Part shown: positions 26,198 to 35,507 of the stretch, one piece after another
How positions within the stretch are numbered: the stretch's first letter is position 1
Layout: every line of letters starts with the position of its first letter
Source of the DNA: Mycolicibacterium sp. S2-37
GTDB lineage: Bacteria; Actinomycetota; Actinomycetes; Mycobacteriales; Mycobacteriaceae
Assembly: GCF_017352375.1 (NCBI RefSeq)
Contig: NZ_JAFEVR010000015.1
Location: forward strand, 124,001 to 188,000
Length of the DNA stretch: 64,000 nucleotides
Direction: 5' to 3'
The notes under the pieces: generated by a model
What the model was told of the DNA's origin: nothing
The model's database searches: none
The model's input: the letters and a program-made list of their open reading frames with translations, nothing else
Made by a program: the position numbers and the translations under genes

Positions 26198-27000
26198 CCT
26201 TCTACCGTAGGCGACGGACCCGCCCGTTCGTAGCCCGCACCCTCACTCCGATGCGAACTGCCGCCGGTCCGCGACTCCAGCGCGACCTCGTCGGACAGAA
26301 ACGGCTGCGGCATCCGCCCCGATCCACCCCGCCAGCGCCGCAGCCGGCCGGTACCGGGCACCGACAGCCACACCGCCAGCGCGAGCAGCGCGTCGAGGAT
26401 CAGGGCCAGTGCGGTCACCATCAGCGCGCCCACCAGGGCGAGATAGAACTCGCGGACCTTGATGCCGTCGATGAGGTAGCGGCCCAGCCCGCCGAGGCTG
26501 GCATACGCCGCGACGGTAGCGGTCGCGACGATCTGCAGCGTGGCGGTGCGCAACCCACCGAGGATGAGCGGCAGGGCGTTGGGCACCTCGACCCGCAGCA
26601 GCACCCGCGCCTCGGTCATGCCCATCGACCGCGCGGCGTCGACGACCGTCCGGTCGACGTTGGCGATCCCGGAGTAGGTCCCCGCCAGCAGGGGCGGGAT
26701 GCCGAGCAGCATCAGCGCGACCGTCGGCGGCACCAGCCCCAGACCCCACAGCAGCACCCCGAGCAGCAGCACGCCGAGGGTCGGCAGCGCCCGCAGCGCG
26801 TTGACGCCGGTGACGACGAGGAAGGTGCCCCGGCCGGTGTGGCCGATGATCATGCCGAGGGGTATCGCGATCAGTGCGGAGAACACCACCGCGACGACGG
26901 TGTACTCGAGGTGTTCGGCGATGCGGGCACCGAGGCCTGCGGGGCCGGCCCAGTTGGCGGCGGTGAAGATGAACGACAGCGCGTCGGACAGGAAGTTCAT
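26194..27000 (-). CDS. proZ: osmoprotectant ABC importer permease
   Basis: The 268-residue permease has six predicted membrane helices and the EAA loop region DAARSMGMTEARVLLRVEVP. LGARIAEHLEYTVVAVVFSALIAIPLG-like N-terminal text is typical of OpuCD/ProZ. It pairs with ProW to form the channel for glycine betaine or related solutes. ATG 27000 overlaps the proW stop by 4 bp. It corresponds to Rv3756c. The hydrophilic C-terminal tail of about 40 residues is extra. Confidence 0.9.
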   Translation of the reverse strand: MNFLSDALSFIFTAANWAGPAGLGARIAEHLEYTVVAVVFSALIAIPLGMIIGHTGRGTFLVVTGVNALRALPTLGVLLLGVLLWGLGLVPPTVALMLLGIPPLLAGTYSGIANVDRTVVDAARSMGMTEARVLLRVEVPNALPLILGGLRTATLQIVATATVAAYASLGGLGRYLIDGIKVREFYLALVGALMVTALALILDALLALAVWLSVPGTGRLRRWRGGSGRMPQPFLSDEVALESRTGGSSHRSEGAGYERAGPSPTVEG

Positions 27001-27683
27001 GCGGCCGCCCCTGCCTTCTGCCGCGACGCGCCGGCTCGCGACGCACGGTTCCACGGTGCCAGCAAGCGCCCGGCGAGCATGATGAGCGTGTCGATGACGA
27101 CGGCCAGCACGAAGATCGCGATGATGCCCGCGATGATCTGGTCGCTCTTGTTGGCCTGGTAGCCCTCGGTGAACCAGGTGCCGAGACCACCGACGCCGAT
27201 CACCGACCCCACCGACACCATGGAGATGTTGGTGACGGCCACCACGCGCAGGCTCGCGATGAGCACCGGAACGGCGAGCGGCAGTTCCACCTTGATCATC
27301 CGGGTCAGCGGTGTGTAGCCGACGGCGGTGGCCGCGTCGAGCACCGCCGGTGACACCGCGTCCAACGCCTCGGGCACCGCGCGGACCAGCAGCGCGACGG
27401 TGTAGAGCGTCAGCGCGACGATGACATTGGCCTCGTCGAGGATGCGGGTGGGGATGATCAGCGGCAGCACCACGAACAGCGCCAGCGACGGGATGGTGAA
27501 GATGATGCTGGCAGTGATCGTCGTCAGCCGTCGCAGGGTGGTGGTGCGTTGTACCAGAGCGCCGACCGGCACCGCGATGAGCAGGCCGAGGACGATCGGG
27601 ATCAGGGACAGCCGCAGGTGGATGACCGTGAGCGTCCACATGTCGTCGAGGTGGGTCAGCAGATAGTGCACGGTCTCAGTCAC
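26997..27683 (-). CDS. proW: osmoprotectant ABC importer permease
   Basis: The 228-residue permease has the ProW/OpuCB pattern: LRLSLIPIVLGLLIAVPVGAL, IIFTIPSLALFVVLPL and the EAA region DAATAVGYTPLTRMIKVELP, followed by GVGGLGTWFTEG. It corresponds to Rv3757c. It overlaps proV by 8 bp and proZ by 4 bp, consistent with coupled translation. Confidence 0.92.
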   Translation of the reverse strand: MTETVHYLLTHLDDMWTLTVIHLRLSLIPIVLGLLIAVPVGALVQRTTTLRRLTTITASIIFTIPSLALFVVLPLIIPTRILDEANVIVALTLYTVALLVRAVPEALDAVSPAVLDAATAVGYTPLTRMIKVELPLAVPVLIASLRVVAVTNISMVSVGSVIGVGGLGTWFTEGYQANKSDQIIAGIIAIFVLAVVIDTLIMLAGRLLAPWNRASRAGASRQKAGAAA

Positions 27684-28815
27684 CCCCCAGGTCGCTGCGC
27701 TCCTGCCCCGCCGGGCCGCCGTTCGCCCGCTGCGCGTTCAGCGCGGCCAGCACGTCGTCGGCCTTCACCCCACCGATCACCTGACCGTCGCCGTCGACCG
27801 CCACACCCAGCCCCGCGGGCGATGACAGCGCGGCGTCCAGCGCGAGCCGCAGGGTGCCGTCCGGCCGGAACAGTGAACCGCCCGCGGTCGTGCTGTCGTA
27901 CAGTGACGCGCCGTCCCGGTGCAGCGCCACCCCCTCGGCGTTGATCCAGGCGTAGGGCGTCCCGTCCGGTCGGGTGACCAGCACCCAGTCGCCGGGGGCG
28001 AGCTGCATGGCGTCGATCTCGGGCTCGCCGACGTGGCGCAGCTCGTGCAGCGGCAGCCCCGAGGAGTGGAAGAACTGCAGGCCGCGGTACCCGCGGTCGG
28101 CGCCGACGAACTCCGCGACCGCATCGTTGGCCGGATTGGACAGCAGCCGCGCCGGCGCGTCGAACTGCTGCAGCTTCCCGCCGCGGCCGAACACCGCCAC
28201 CTTCTCGCCGAGCTTGATGGCTTCGTCGATGTCGTGGGTGACGAACACGATCGTCTTGCGCAGCTCGCTCTGCAGCCGCAGGATCTCGGTCTGCAGATCC
28301 TCGCGCACCACCGGGTCGACGGCGCTGAACGGTTCGTCCATCAGCAGGATCGGCGGGTCGGCGGCCAGCGCCCGGGCCACCCCGACGCGTTGCTGCTGAC
28401 CGCCCGACAGCTGCGCCGGGTACCGGTCGCCGAGTCGGGGATCCAGGCCGACGCGCTCCATCACCGCGAGCGCTTCCCTGCGGGCGGTGCGCCGGGACTT
28501 CCCGAGCAGCACCGGCACCGTCGCCACGTTGTCGACCACCCGCAGATGCGGCATCAGCCCTGCGCTCTGGATGACGTAGCCGATGCCCAGCCGCAGCTTG
28601 ACCGCATCGGTCTTGGTGACGTCCTTCCCGTCGACGATGAGCGTGCCCGAGGTGGGATCGATCATCCGGTTGATCATCCGCATCGAGGTGGTCTTACCGC
28701 AGCCCGACGGACCGACGAACACCGCAAGCATGCCCTCGGGCACCTCGAGGCTCAGGTCGTCGACCGCCACGGTGCCGTCGGGGTAGCGCTTGGTGACTCC
28801 TGTGAAAGTGATCAT
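27676..28815 (-). CDS. proV: osmoprotectant ABC importer ATPase
   Basis: The 379-residue protein has Walker A GPSGCGKTT, signature QLSGGQQQRVGVARAL, Walker B ILLMDEPFSAVD and the H-loop VFVTHDIDEA. The C-terminal part after about 240 is a regulatory extension with CBS-like features (GLGVAVDGDGQVIGGVKADDVLAAL). ATG 28815 is the family start (MITFTGVTKRYPDG); the upstream extension overlaps the proX end region. It corresponds to Rv3758c. Confidence 0.93.
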   Translation of the reverse strand: MITFTGVTKRYPDGTVAVDDLSLEVPEGMLAVFVGPSGCGKTTSMRMINRMIDPTSGTLIVDGKDVTKTDAVKLRLGIGYVIQSAGLMPHLRVVDNVATVPVLLGKSRRTARREALAVMERVGLDPRLGDRYPAQLSGGQQQRVGVARALAADPPILLMDEPFSAVDPVVREDLQTEILRLQSELRKTIVFVTHDIDEAIKLGEKVAVFGRGGKLQQFDAPARLLSNPANDAVAEFVGADRGYRGLQFFHSSGLPLHELRHVGEPEIDAMQLAPGDWVLVTRPDGTPYAWINAEGVALHRDGASLYDSTTAGGSLFRPDGTLRLALDAALSSPAGLGVAVDGDGQVIGGVKADDVLAALNAQRANGGPAGQERSDLGGD

Positions 28816-28828
28816 CGCGTCGGGCCGC

Positions 28829-29779
28829 CTACTTCTGTACGGGTTGGTCGAAGCCGTTGTCGCTGATCCACTTCCCCGCCGCCTCGTCCGGGTCGACGCC
28901 ACGGTTGCCCTCGACGGCGGAGTTCAACTCGATCAGCGCCTCGGTGGTCAGCTTCGCGCTGACCGCGTCGAGCACGGTCTTGAGGTCGTTGGACATCTTC
29001 TGCGACGCGACCAGCGGCACCACGTTGGCGGCGAGGAAGTTGTTCTTCGGATCCTCGAGGACCACGAGGTTGTTCTGCTCGATGGCCGGTGAGGTGCTGA
29101 AGATGTTCGCCGCGGTGACGGTGCCGTCGGTCAGTGCGCGCACCGTGGCCGGTCCACCGCCGTCGCTGATCGCGATGAAATTCGACGGCGCGATGTCGAG
29201 GCCGTATTTGGCCTTCAGACCGGGCAGACCCTCGCTGCGGCTGAGGAATTCCGACGGCCCACCGAATTTCACCTCCGGTGAGTGCGTGGCGAGATCGGCG
29301 ATCGACCTGAGGTTCCACCGCTGCGCGGTCGCCTCGGACACCGCGACGGTGTCCTTGTCCTCGGCCGGGGACGGGTACAGGATCGACAGGTCGCCGGGCA
29401 GCGCCTTGAGCAGACCCAGGATCACCGCGTCGGGCGTGGTCACCTCGGTCTCCTTGTCGAAGTACTGCAACAGGTTGCCCGTGTACTCCGGGATGAGGTC
29501 GATCGAGTGGTCCTGCACCGCAGGAATGTAGGTCTCGCGGCTGCCGATACCGAACTGCCGGGTGATCTCGAAACCGTTGGCCTCCAACGCCTGCGCGTAG
29601 ATCTCGGCCAGGATTTTCGATTCCGTGAAGTCCGCGGAGCCCACCTTGATCGACTTCAAATCACCGGAGATCTCGCCGCCGCCCAGCGGATTGGAACTAC
29701 CGCAGGCCGCCACCGCCATCGCGGACACCAGCAGCAGGACGGCAACGCGAGTCCGGCCCCACCTACGCTTCTTCGACAT
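28829..29779 (-). CDS. proX: osmoprotectant-binding lipoprotein
   Basis: The 316-residue protein has a lipoprotein signal (MAVAACGSS) and the OpuAC/ProX-type fold: KVGSADFTESKILAEIYAQAL, DLIPEYTGNLLQYF and GWF-free ligand loops. It should capture glycine betaine, choline or a related osmolyte for ProVWZ. ATG 29779 gives a normal positively charged signal (MSKKRRWGRTR). It is the first gene of the operon, and the promoter must lie in the 133 bp before the divergent gene at 29913. Confidence 0.92.
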   Translation of the reverse strand: MSKKRRWGRTRVAVLLLVSAMAVAACGSSNPLGGGEISGDLKSIKVGSADFTESKILAEIYAQALEANGFEITRQFGIGSRETYIPAVQDHSIDLIPEYTGNLLQYFDKETEVTTPDAVILGLLKALPGDLSILYPSPAEDKDTVAVSEATAQRWNLRSIADLATHSPEVKFGGPSEFLSRSEGLPGLKAKYGLDIAPSNFIAISDGGGPATVRALTDGTVTAANIFSTSPAIEQNNLVVLEDPKNNFLAANVVPLVASQKMSNDLKTVLDAVSAKLTTEALIELNSAVEGNRGVDPDEAAGKWISDNGFDQPVQK

Positions 29780-29912
29780 TTCGGATGCCCCTCTCGGCGT
29801 CACGACTCCTGCGGAGAGTAACGGCATGCCGCAGGACACGCCCTACTTTGGCGCACGGCGTAAGACGGTTCCTGTGGTTTCGATCGGGTCCGGAAAGGGC
29901 AAGAATGTAGGC

Positions 29913-30296
29913 ATGACCACCGATCCGTACGCTTCGCCCGCGGGCGGGCAGGACCCGCTGGGCCCGCCCAATCCCGGTCCGCCTGTGCCGGGCGATTTCG
30001 AGGTCGCGGATCGCACGCCGCCCGACGTGAACAAGGTCCACTTCACCCGCGCGGCCGCCCTGTGGTCCTCGGTGATCGCCGGACTCCTGATCCTGATCAT
30101 CCTGCTGGTCTTCATCGCGCAGAACACCGAGCCCGCGGTCATGCAGTTCTTCGGCTGGCAGTGGAGCCTGCCGTTGGGCGTGGCGATCCTGCTGGCCGCG
30201 GTCGGCGGCGGCCTGATCGCCGTGATGGCCAGCATCGCGCGCATCTTCCAGCTTCGCCGCGCAGCGAAGAAGAACTACAAGGCGGCCATGCGCTAG
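29913..30296 (+). CDS. LapA-domain membrane protein (Rv3760 type)
   Basis: The 127-residue protein has a Pro/Gly-rich cytoplasmic N-terminus and two membrane helices (about 50-70 and 85-107) with the LapA/DUF1049 signature LVFIAQNTEPAVMQFFGW between them. The C-terminus RRAAKKNYKAAMR is basic. ATG 29913 is the natural start. LapA proteins help assemble lipopolysaccharide in Gram-negatives; the mycobacterial role is not known. Confidence 0.85.
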   Translation: MTTDPYASPAGGQDPLGPPNPGPPVPGDFEVADRTPPDVNKVHFTRAAALWSSVIAGLLILIILLVFIAQNTEPAVMQFFGWQWSLPLGVAILLAAVGGGLIAVMASIARIFQLRRAAKKNYKAAMR

Positions 30297-30299
30297 TGA

Positions 30300-31319
30300 T
30301 CAGGCGCTGAGCTGTTCCAGGCCGGCCGCGATGAGCGGAGCCACCGCGTCGCTCACGTTGTCCTCGGTGCCCCCCATGCGTGCGCGGAACGCGATACCCG
30401 CGGCGATGATCGCCAGCTTGAAGTACGCCAGCGCCATGTAGAAGTCCCAGTGCACGAGTTCCTGGCCCGACATCGTCGAATAGCGTTGCGCCATCTCGTC
30501 GCCGGTGGGCAGCAGCTCCGAGGTCCAGGCGGCGTCGCTGTGCACGTAGTTGAACATCGGGTTGCGGTAGACGCACATCAGCGCGGCATCGCTGAGCGGA
30601 TCGCCCAGCGTGGACATCTCCCAGTCCAGCACCGCACGCACGGTCGTGGCGTCGGTGGCGTCGAGGATGGTGTTGTCGATGCGGTAGTCGCCGTGCACGA
30701 TCGACGCGCGACTCTGCGCGGGCACCCGCTCGCCGAGCGCCGCGTGCAGCCGCGCGACGTCGTCGTCGCGGCCGTCGTCGTCGAGCCGGACGTGCTGCCA
30801 CTGTGAACCCCAGCGCCGCACCTGGCGTTCGAGGTAGCCGTCGGGCCTGCCGAAATCACCGAGCCCCACCGCCGCCGGGTCGACCGCGTGCAGATCGGCC
30901 AGCACCTTGATCAGTGCGTCGACGCAGCCGTCGAGGGTGGCCCGGTCACCGAGCGCCGCCAGTTCGTCGGCATGGCGGATCACCCGGCCCTCGACGTTCT
31001 CGACCATCTGGAACGGCGCGCCGAGGACCGAATCGTCGTTGCGCATCGTGACGGCCCGAGCGACGGGCACCGCGGTGCCGGCCAGCGCGGCCACCACCCG
31101 GTATTCGCGGGCCATGTCGTGTGCCGACGGGGTGAGCCCGTGCAGCGGCGGGCGGCGCAGCACCCACTTCGACGCGTCGTCGTAGACCAGGAACGTCAGA
31201 TTGGAGCGGCCGCCGGAGATGAGCTCCGCGCGCAGGTCACCGTCGCGGGGGATGCCCTCGTCGCGGAGATGGCGGTCGAGCGCGCCGAGGTCAAGTCCCT
31301 CGAGTGTCGAAGACGTCAT
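30300..31319 (-). CDS. APH-type phosphotransferase (Rv3761c type)
   Basis: The 339-residue protein has the aminoglycoside-phosphotransferase/choline-kinase fold: GGRSNLTFLVYDD, catalytic loop SIVHGDYRIDN and metal-binding VLDWEMSTLGDP. The M. tuberculosis counterpart is annotated as FadE36, an acyl-CoA dehydrogenase name that does not fit this fold. Relatives of this type are often ACAD10/11-like kinases that phosphorylate 4-hydroxy acids or CoA esters. It converges with the LapA gene and ends 4 bp from it. Confidence 0.85.
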   Translation of the reverse strand: MTSSTLEGLDLGALDRHLRDEGIPRDGDLRAELISGGRSNLTFLVYDDASKWVLRRPPLHGLTPSAHDMAREYRVVAALAGTAVPVARAVTMRNDDSVLGAPFQMVENVEGRVIRHADELAALGDRATLDGCVDALIKVLADLHAVDPAAVGLGDFGRPDGYLERQVRRWGSQWQHVRLDDDGRDDDVARLHAALGERVPAQSRASIVHGDYRIDNTILDATDATTVRAVLDWEMSTLGDPLSDAALMCVYRNPMFNYVHSDAAWTSELLPTGDEMAQRYSTMSGQELVHWDFYMALAYFKLAIIAAGIAFRARMGGTEDNVSDAVAPLIAAGLEQLSA

Positions 31320-31328
31320 CCGCTCTGT

Positions 31329-31931
31329 CTACCACTGAAGATTCCGGGGCAGCAGGTCCCAGACGTGCTCGGTCGCGTTGACCCCCGCGACGAAGAAGGT
31401 CTTGCGCGACGAGGACCACAGCAGCCGGGTGATGCCGGCGTAATCGACCTGTACGCACAGCAGCCGCTCGGTTCGCAGCAGCGTGTGCACCGCGGCGTTG
31501 ATCACCCCGCCGTGACTGAACACCGCGACCGTGTCATGACGACCGGCCGTGCCCACGATGTCGTCGATGCCCGCCCGCACCCGGGCGATGAAGGCGGCCT
31601 CGTCGACACCGCCGGGCAGTTGTCCGGACGCCAGCCGCTCGAGATCTTCTTTCGAGACCTGTTCGATCGGCGTGTAATGGCTCAGATCGCGGTCGTATTC
31701 GGCAAGGCGCTCATCGATCTCGATCGGCAGGCCGAGTTTGTCGGCCACCGGCTGTCCCGTCTGCACAGCCCGCTTCTGCGGGCTGCTCACCAGCCGGGTG
31801 ACCGGGAAGCGCGCCAGCGCGTCCGGCAGGCGCCTGGCCTGCTCGACACCCTCTTCGGACAGGTCCGGGTCGGAGCCCTCACCCGGCTCGCTGCGCAGCG
31901 GCAGCGCATGTCTGATCAGAAGCAATTGCAC
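31329..31931 (-). CDS. histidine phosphatase (phosphoglycerate mutase-like) protein
   Basis: The 200-residue protein has the catalytic N-terminal LLLIRHALPL, the partner Arg in SSPQKRAVQTGQ, a Glu region DERLAEYDRD and the distal His in VAVFSHGGVINA. This is the broad-specificity histidine phosphatase family. GTG 31931 is preferred; ATG 31952 would overlap the start of the divergent SDR gene. It lies just upstream of the phosphotransferase, so the two may be co-transcribed. The substrate is unknown. Confidence 0.85.
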   Translation of the reverse strand: MQLLLIRHALPLRSEPGEGSDPDLSEEGVEQARRLPDALARFPVTRLVSSPQKRAVQTGQPVADKLGLPIEIDERLAEYDRDLSHYTPIEQVSKEDLERLASGQLPGGVDEAAFIARVRAGIDDIVGTAGRHDTVAVFSHGGVINAAVHTLLRTERLLCVQVDYAGITRLLWSSSRKTFFVAGVNATEHVWDLLPRNLQW

Positions 31932-31950
31932 CGTGCCACCATATGAGCCC

Positions 31951-32712
31951 ATGGGATACGCCGACGACCTGTACGACCTGACCGACCGGGTGGTGCTGGT
32001 CACCGGCGGCAGCCGGGGCCTGGGGCGGGAGATCGCGTTCGGCGCCGCGCGCTGCGGCGCCGATGTGGTGATCGCCAGCCGCGACCTCGACACCTGTGTG
32101 GCGACCGCGGAGGAGATCGCCGCGGCGACCGGTCGGACGGCCCTGCCGTACCAGGTGCACGTCGGGCGGTGGGATCAGCTCGACGGCCTCGTCGACGCGG
32201 TGTACGCGCGCTTCGGGAGACTCGACGTGCTGGTGAACAACGCAGGGATGTCGCCGCTGTACGAATCGCTGTCCGCGGTCACCGAGAAGCTGTTCGACGC
32301 GGTGGTCAACCTGAACCTGAAAGGCCCGTTCCGACTGTCGGCGCTGTGCGGGGAACGGATGGTGGCCGACGGCGGCGGGCGCATCGTCAACGTCAGCTCG
32401 AGCGGATCGCTGCGTCCGGACCAGTACATGCTGCCGTATGCGGCGGCCAAGGCCGGGCTCAATGCGCTGACCGAAGGTCTGGCCAAGGCGTTCGGCCCGA
32501 CGGTGCGGGTGAACACATTGATGGCCGGGCCGTTCCTCACCGACGTCAGCAAGACGTGGGACTTCGAGGGCGTCGAGAGGCCGTTCGGTCACCTGGCGCT
32601 CGAACGCGCCGGCGAACCAGCCGAGATCGTCGGGGCGGCACTGTATCTCATGACCGACGCGTCGAGTTTCACGACGGGTTCGATCCTGCGGGTCGACGGC
32701 GGGTTCGCCTGA
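31951..32712 (+). CDS. short-chain dehydrogenase/reductase
   Basis: This 253-residue SDR has the cofactor motif VTGGSRGLG, NNAG, the catalytic Ser region VNVSSSGS and YAAAK, and it ends SILRVDGGFA as most classical SDRs do. Absence of an acidic residue directly after the glycine motif leaves NAD versus NADP open. It is divergent from the phosphatase gene with only 19 bp between start codons. The substrate is unknown. Confidence 0.87.
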   Translation: MGYADDLYDLTDRVVLVTGGSRGLGREIAFGAARCGADVVIASRDLDTCVATAEEIAAATGRTALPYQVHVGRWDQLDGLVDAVYARFGRLDVLVNNAGMSPLYESLSAVTEKLFDAVVNLNLKGPFRLSALCGERMVADGGGRIVNVSSSGSLRPDQYMLPYAAAKAGLNALTEGLAKAFGPTVRVNTLMAGPFLTDVSKTWDFEGVERPFGHLALERAGEPAEIVGAALYLMTDASSFTTGSILRVDGGFA

Positions 32713-32716
32713 GCCG

Positions 32717-34594
32717 TTACGGCGTCACGATGTTGAAACTCGGATCGGGCCGGTCCAGCACCCCCAGCAGCGAGGGCAGCGCCGACGCGTCGCCGGAGAT
32801 CTCGAGCCCGGGCGAGTCGGTGTCCCCCGCCGCGAACGCCAGCAGCCGCATCTTGTTGTCCAGCGTGATCGTCGCCGACGCCGTCGACGCATCGGCGGGC
32901 ACCTTGCGGTACACCAGCACCCCGTTCCGCAGAGTGAGCCGGTAGTTCACGCCGCTGTCGAGGAACGTGATGTCGGTCGCGATGTCGAGATCCCATGCCC
33001 GCGGGCCGTTGACGCTGATGGCGAGCACGTCGAACATCTGCTCGGGGGTCAGCTGCGCGAGCATGGTCGGGGAATTCGCGGTGGTGGCGGTGCCGAAGTT
33101 GCCGTCGCGCAGTTCGGTGGCGCCGGAGAGGAAGAAGTTGCGCCACACCGCGTTCTCCGCGCCGTACGCCAGCTGCTCGAGGGTGTCGGCATAGAGCTCC
33201 CGCGCCGCCGGGTGGTGTTCATCGGTGAACATCACATGGTCGAGCAACGTTGCCGCCCACCGGAAGTCACCGCTGTCGAACGCCGTACGGGCCACCTCGA
33301 CCACCCGCTCGACACCGCCGATGGCGTCGACGTACCGCGGTCCGATCGCCTCGGGCGGATGCTGCCACAGCCGGCCCGGATTGCCGTCGAACCACCCCAT
33401 GTACCGCTGGTAGACGGCCTTGACGTTGTGGCTGACCGACCCGTAGTAGCCGTGGGCGTGCCATGCCCGTTCGAGGGCGGGCGGCATGGTGAACTGCTCG
33501 GCGATCTCGATGCCGGTGCGCCCCTGGTTGAGCTGGCGCAGCGTCTGGTCGTGCAGGTACGCGTACAGATCGCGTTGCAGCGACAGGAATTCCACGATCC
33601 GCTCGCGACCCCACGTCGGCCAGTGATGGGAGGCGAACAACACGTCGGTGCGATCGGCGAAGACGTCGATCGCCTCGGTGAGATATCCCGACCAGCCGTG
33701 CGGATCACGGACCAACGCGCCGCGCAACGTCAGCAGGTTGTGCAGATTGTGCGTCGCGTTCTCGGCCATGCACAGCGCGCGGTAGCGCGGGAAGTAGAAA
33801 TGCATCTCCGCCGGCGCCTCGGTACCCGGCGCCATCTGGAACTCGATCTCCACCCCGTCGACGGTGTGCGTCTCACCGGTGGCACGGATATCGAGCGTGG
33901 GAACGATCAGCGCCACCTCACCGGTGGACGTCTGCTGCCCGAGGCCGCAGCCGACCTGCCCCTGCGGGCCGCGAGCCAGCAGGGTGCCGTACATGTAGGT
34001 GGCGCGGCGCGTCATCGCCGTCCCGGCGTAGATGTTCTCCTGCACGGCATGGGCGACGAAGCCCTCCGGTGCGAGGACGGCGATGCGCCCCGCGTCGACA
34101 TCGGCCTGACTGGCCACCCCCAGTACCCCACCGAAGTGATCGACGTGGCTGTGGGTGTAGATGACCGCCACCACGGGGCGGTCGCCGCGGTTCTCCCGGT
34201 AGAGGGCGAGCGCGGCGGCTGCCGTCTCGGTGCTGATCAGCGGGTCGATGACGATGACTCCGGTGTCGCCCTCGACAAAGGTGATGTTCGACAGGTCGAA
34301 TCCGCGGACCTGGTAGATGCCCTCGACCACCTCGTAGAGGCCCTGTTTGGCGGCCAGCGTCGACTGGCGCCACAGGCTGGGGTGCACCGCGAGCGGGGCG
34401 TCACCCTGCAGAAACCCGTAGACATCGTTGTCCCAGACGGTGCGCCCGTCGGCGGACGTGATCACGCACGGATCGAGCGCGGCGAGGAAGCCACGGTCGG
34501 CGTCGTCGAAGTCAGCGGTGTCGGCGAACGGGAGGTCGTTCAGATGTGCGCGATGCGCGGTCTCGATCGTGGCCGTCGGTGGCTTCTGCTCCAT
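32717..34594 (-). CDS. alkyl/aryl sulfatase, metallo-beta-lactamase type (Rv3762c type)
   Basis: The 625-residue protein has the class III sulfatase layout: metallo-beta-lactamase domain with T147-H-S-H-V-D-H153, an alkylsulfatase dimerisation domain around 390-530, and a C-terminal SCP2-like lipid-binding domain (about 535-622). Such enzymes hydrolyse primary or secondary alkyl sulfates such as SDS with two zinc ions. It corresponds to Rv3762c. It converges on the SDR gene, with 4 bp between them. Confidence 0.92.
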   Translation of the reverse strand: MEQKPPTATIETAHRAHLNDLPFADTADFDDADRGFLAALDPCVITSADGRTVWDNDVYGFLQGDAPLAVHPSLWRQSTLAAKQGLYEVVEGIYQVRGFDLSNITFVEGDTGVIVIDPLISTETAAAALALYRENRGDRPVVAVIYTHSHVDHFGGVLGVASQADVDAGRIAVLAPEGFVAHAVQENIYAGTAMTRRATYMYGTLLARGPQGQVGCGLGQQTSTGEVALIVPTLDIRATGETHTVDGVEIEFQMAPGTEAPAEMHFYFPRYRALCMAENATHNLHNLLTLRGALVRDPHGWSGYLTEAIDVFADRTDVLFASHHWPTWGRERIVEFLSLQRDLYAYLHDQTLRQLNQGRTGIEIAEQFTMPPALERAWHAHGYYGSVSHNVKAVYQRYMGWFDGNPGRLWQHPPEAIGPRYVDAIGGVERVVEVARTAFDSGDFRWAATLLDHVMFTDEHHPAARELYADTLEQLAYGAENAVWRNFFLSGATELRDGNFGTATTANSPTMLAQLTPEQMFDVLAISVNGPRAWDLDIATDITFLDSGVNYRLTLRNGVLVYRKVPADASTASATITLDNKMRLLAFAAGDTDSPGLEISGDASALPSLLGVLDRPDPSFNIVTP

Positions 34595-34646
34595 GCCGGC
34601 GACCCTGCCACCCCGCGCACACGCAGGGAGCGAAACGACACGCCGT

Positions 34647-35507
34647 TCATCGGCCCATCATCTCGACCACCCGGCTGATCTCATCCGCGCCGTGACCCGC
34701 CGCCACCGCCGCATCGGTATAGCGGCCGAACGCCTCGAGCGCGCCGGCGTCCACGTCGGCCGCGTGTGAGGTGGCGATGAGGTGGCGAAGCGACGCCGCC
34801 ACCGACGACACCGGCGCGCTGCTGTCGCCGTGGCGGGTGTTGCCGATCCGCTCGAACAGTTCGTCGACGATCGCGGGCAGGATACTGATGATGCCCTGAG
34901 CGTGCGGGAGCAACTCGGCCGGCGAGATTCCCTGTACCTGAGCCACTTTGACTGCATGCAGCGCTCCGCTCACCGCGGTCCAGAACAGGTCAAGCAGCGC
35001 CATGTCGTAACCGGCGGCCCGACCGGGATCGGGACCCAGCCACGTTGTCTCCGCCAACGCGTCGAACAGCGGCCGATGAGCCTGGTACAGCTGGTGCGGA
35101 CCGGCCACCAGGATGCGAGCATCAGGGGTGCCGATGGTGTTGGTGGGGGTCATGATCGCGCCGTCGAGATAGCGCCCACCGAGACCGTCGACAAGGGCGG
35201 CGGTTCGGCGGGCGGCATCAGGGGTGTCCGAGACCAACCCGACGATGGTGCGCCCTTCGACGGCATCGCCCGCCGCGGACACAACGGTGTCGAGTGCGGT
35301 CTGGTCCACGACGTTGACCAGCGTGACCGCACTTGCGGCGACGGCCGCGGCGGGGTGGGCGGCCCAGTGTGCACCCCGGTCGCGGACCGCATCCGCCTTG
35401 GCGGCGGTCCGGTTCCACACCGTGGTACCGAATCCGTGGTCCAGCAACGCGGTGGTCAGGGCCTGGCCCATCGGGCCGAGGCCGAGCACGCTCACCTCTG
35501 ACGTCAT
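34647..35507 (-). CDS. imine-reductase-like NAD(P)-binding protein (first of pair)
   Basis: The 286-residue protein has an NADP-type Rossmann start (VSVLGLGPMGQALTTALLDHG, WNRT) and an all-alpha C-terminal dimerisation domain. The YDMALLDLFWTAVSGALHAVKVAQ segment is typical of imine reductase/6-phosphogluconate-dehydrogenase-like enzymes. It is the second gene of a 2-gene unit and overlaps its paralog by 4 bp. The conserved catalytic Lys of beta-hydroxyacid dehydrogenases is absent, which favours imine reductase over hydroxyacid activity. Confidence 0.8.
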   Translation of the reverse strand: MTSEVSVLGLGPMGQALTTALLDHGFGTTVWNRTAAKADAVRDRGAHWAAHPAAAVAASAVTLVNVVDQTALDTVVSAAGDAVEGRTIVGLVSDTPDAARRTAALVDGLGGRYLDGAIMTPTNTIGTPDARILVAGPHQLYQAHRPLFDALAETTWLGPDPGRAAGYDMALLDLFWTAVSGALHAVKVAQVQGISPAELLPHAQGIISILPAIVDELFERIGNTRHGDSSAPVSSVAASLRHLIATSHAADVDAGALEAFGRYTDAAVAAGHGADEISRVVEMMGR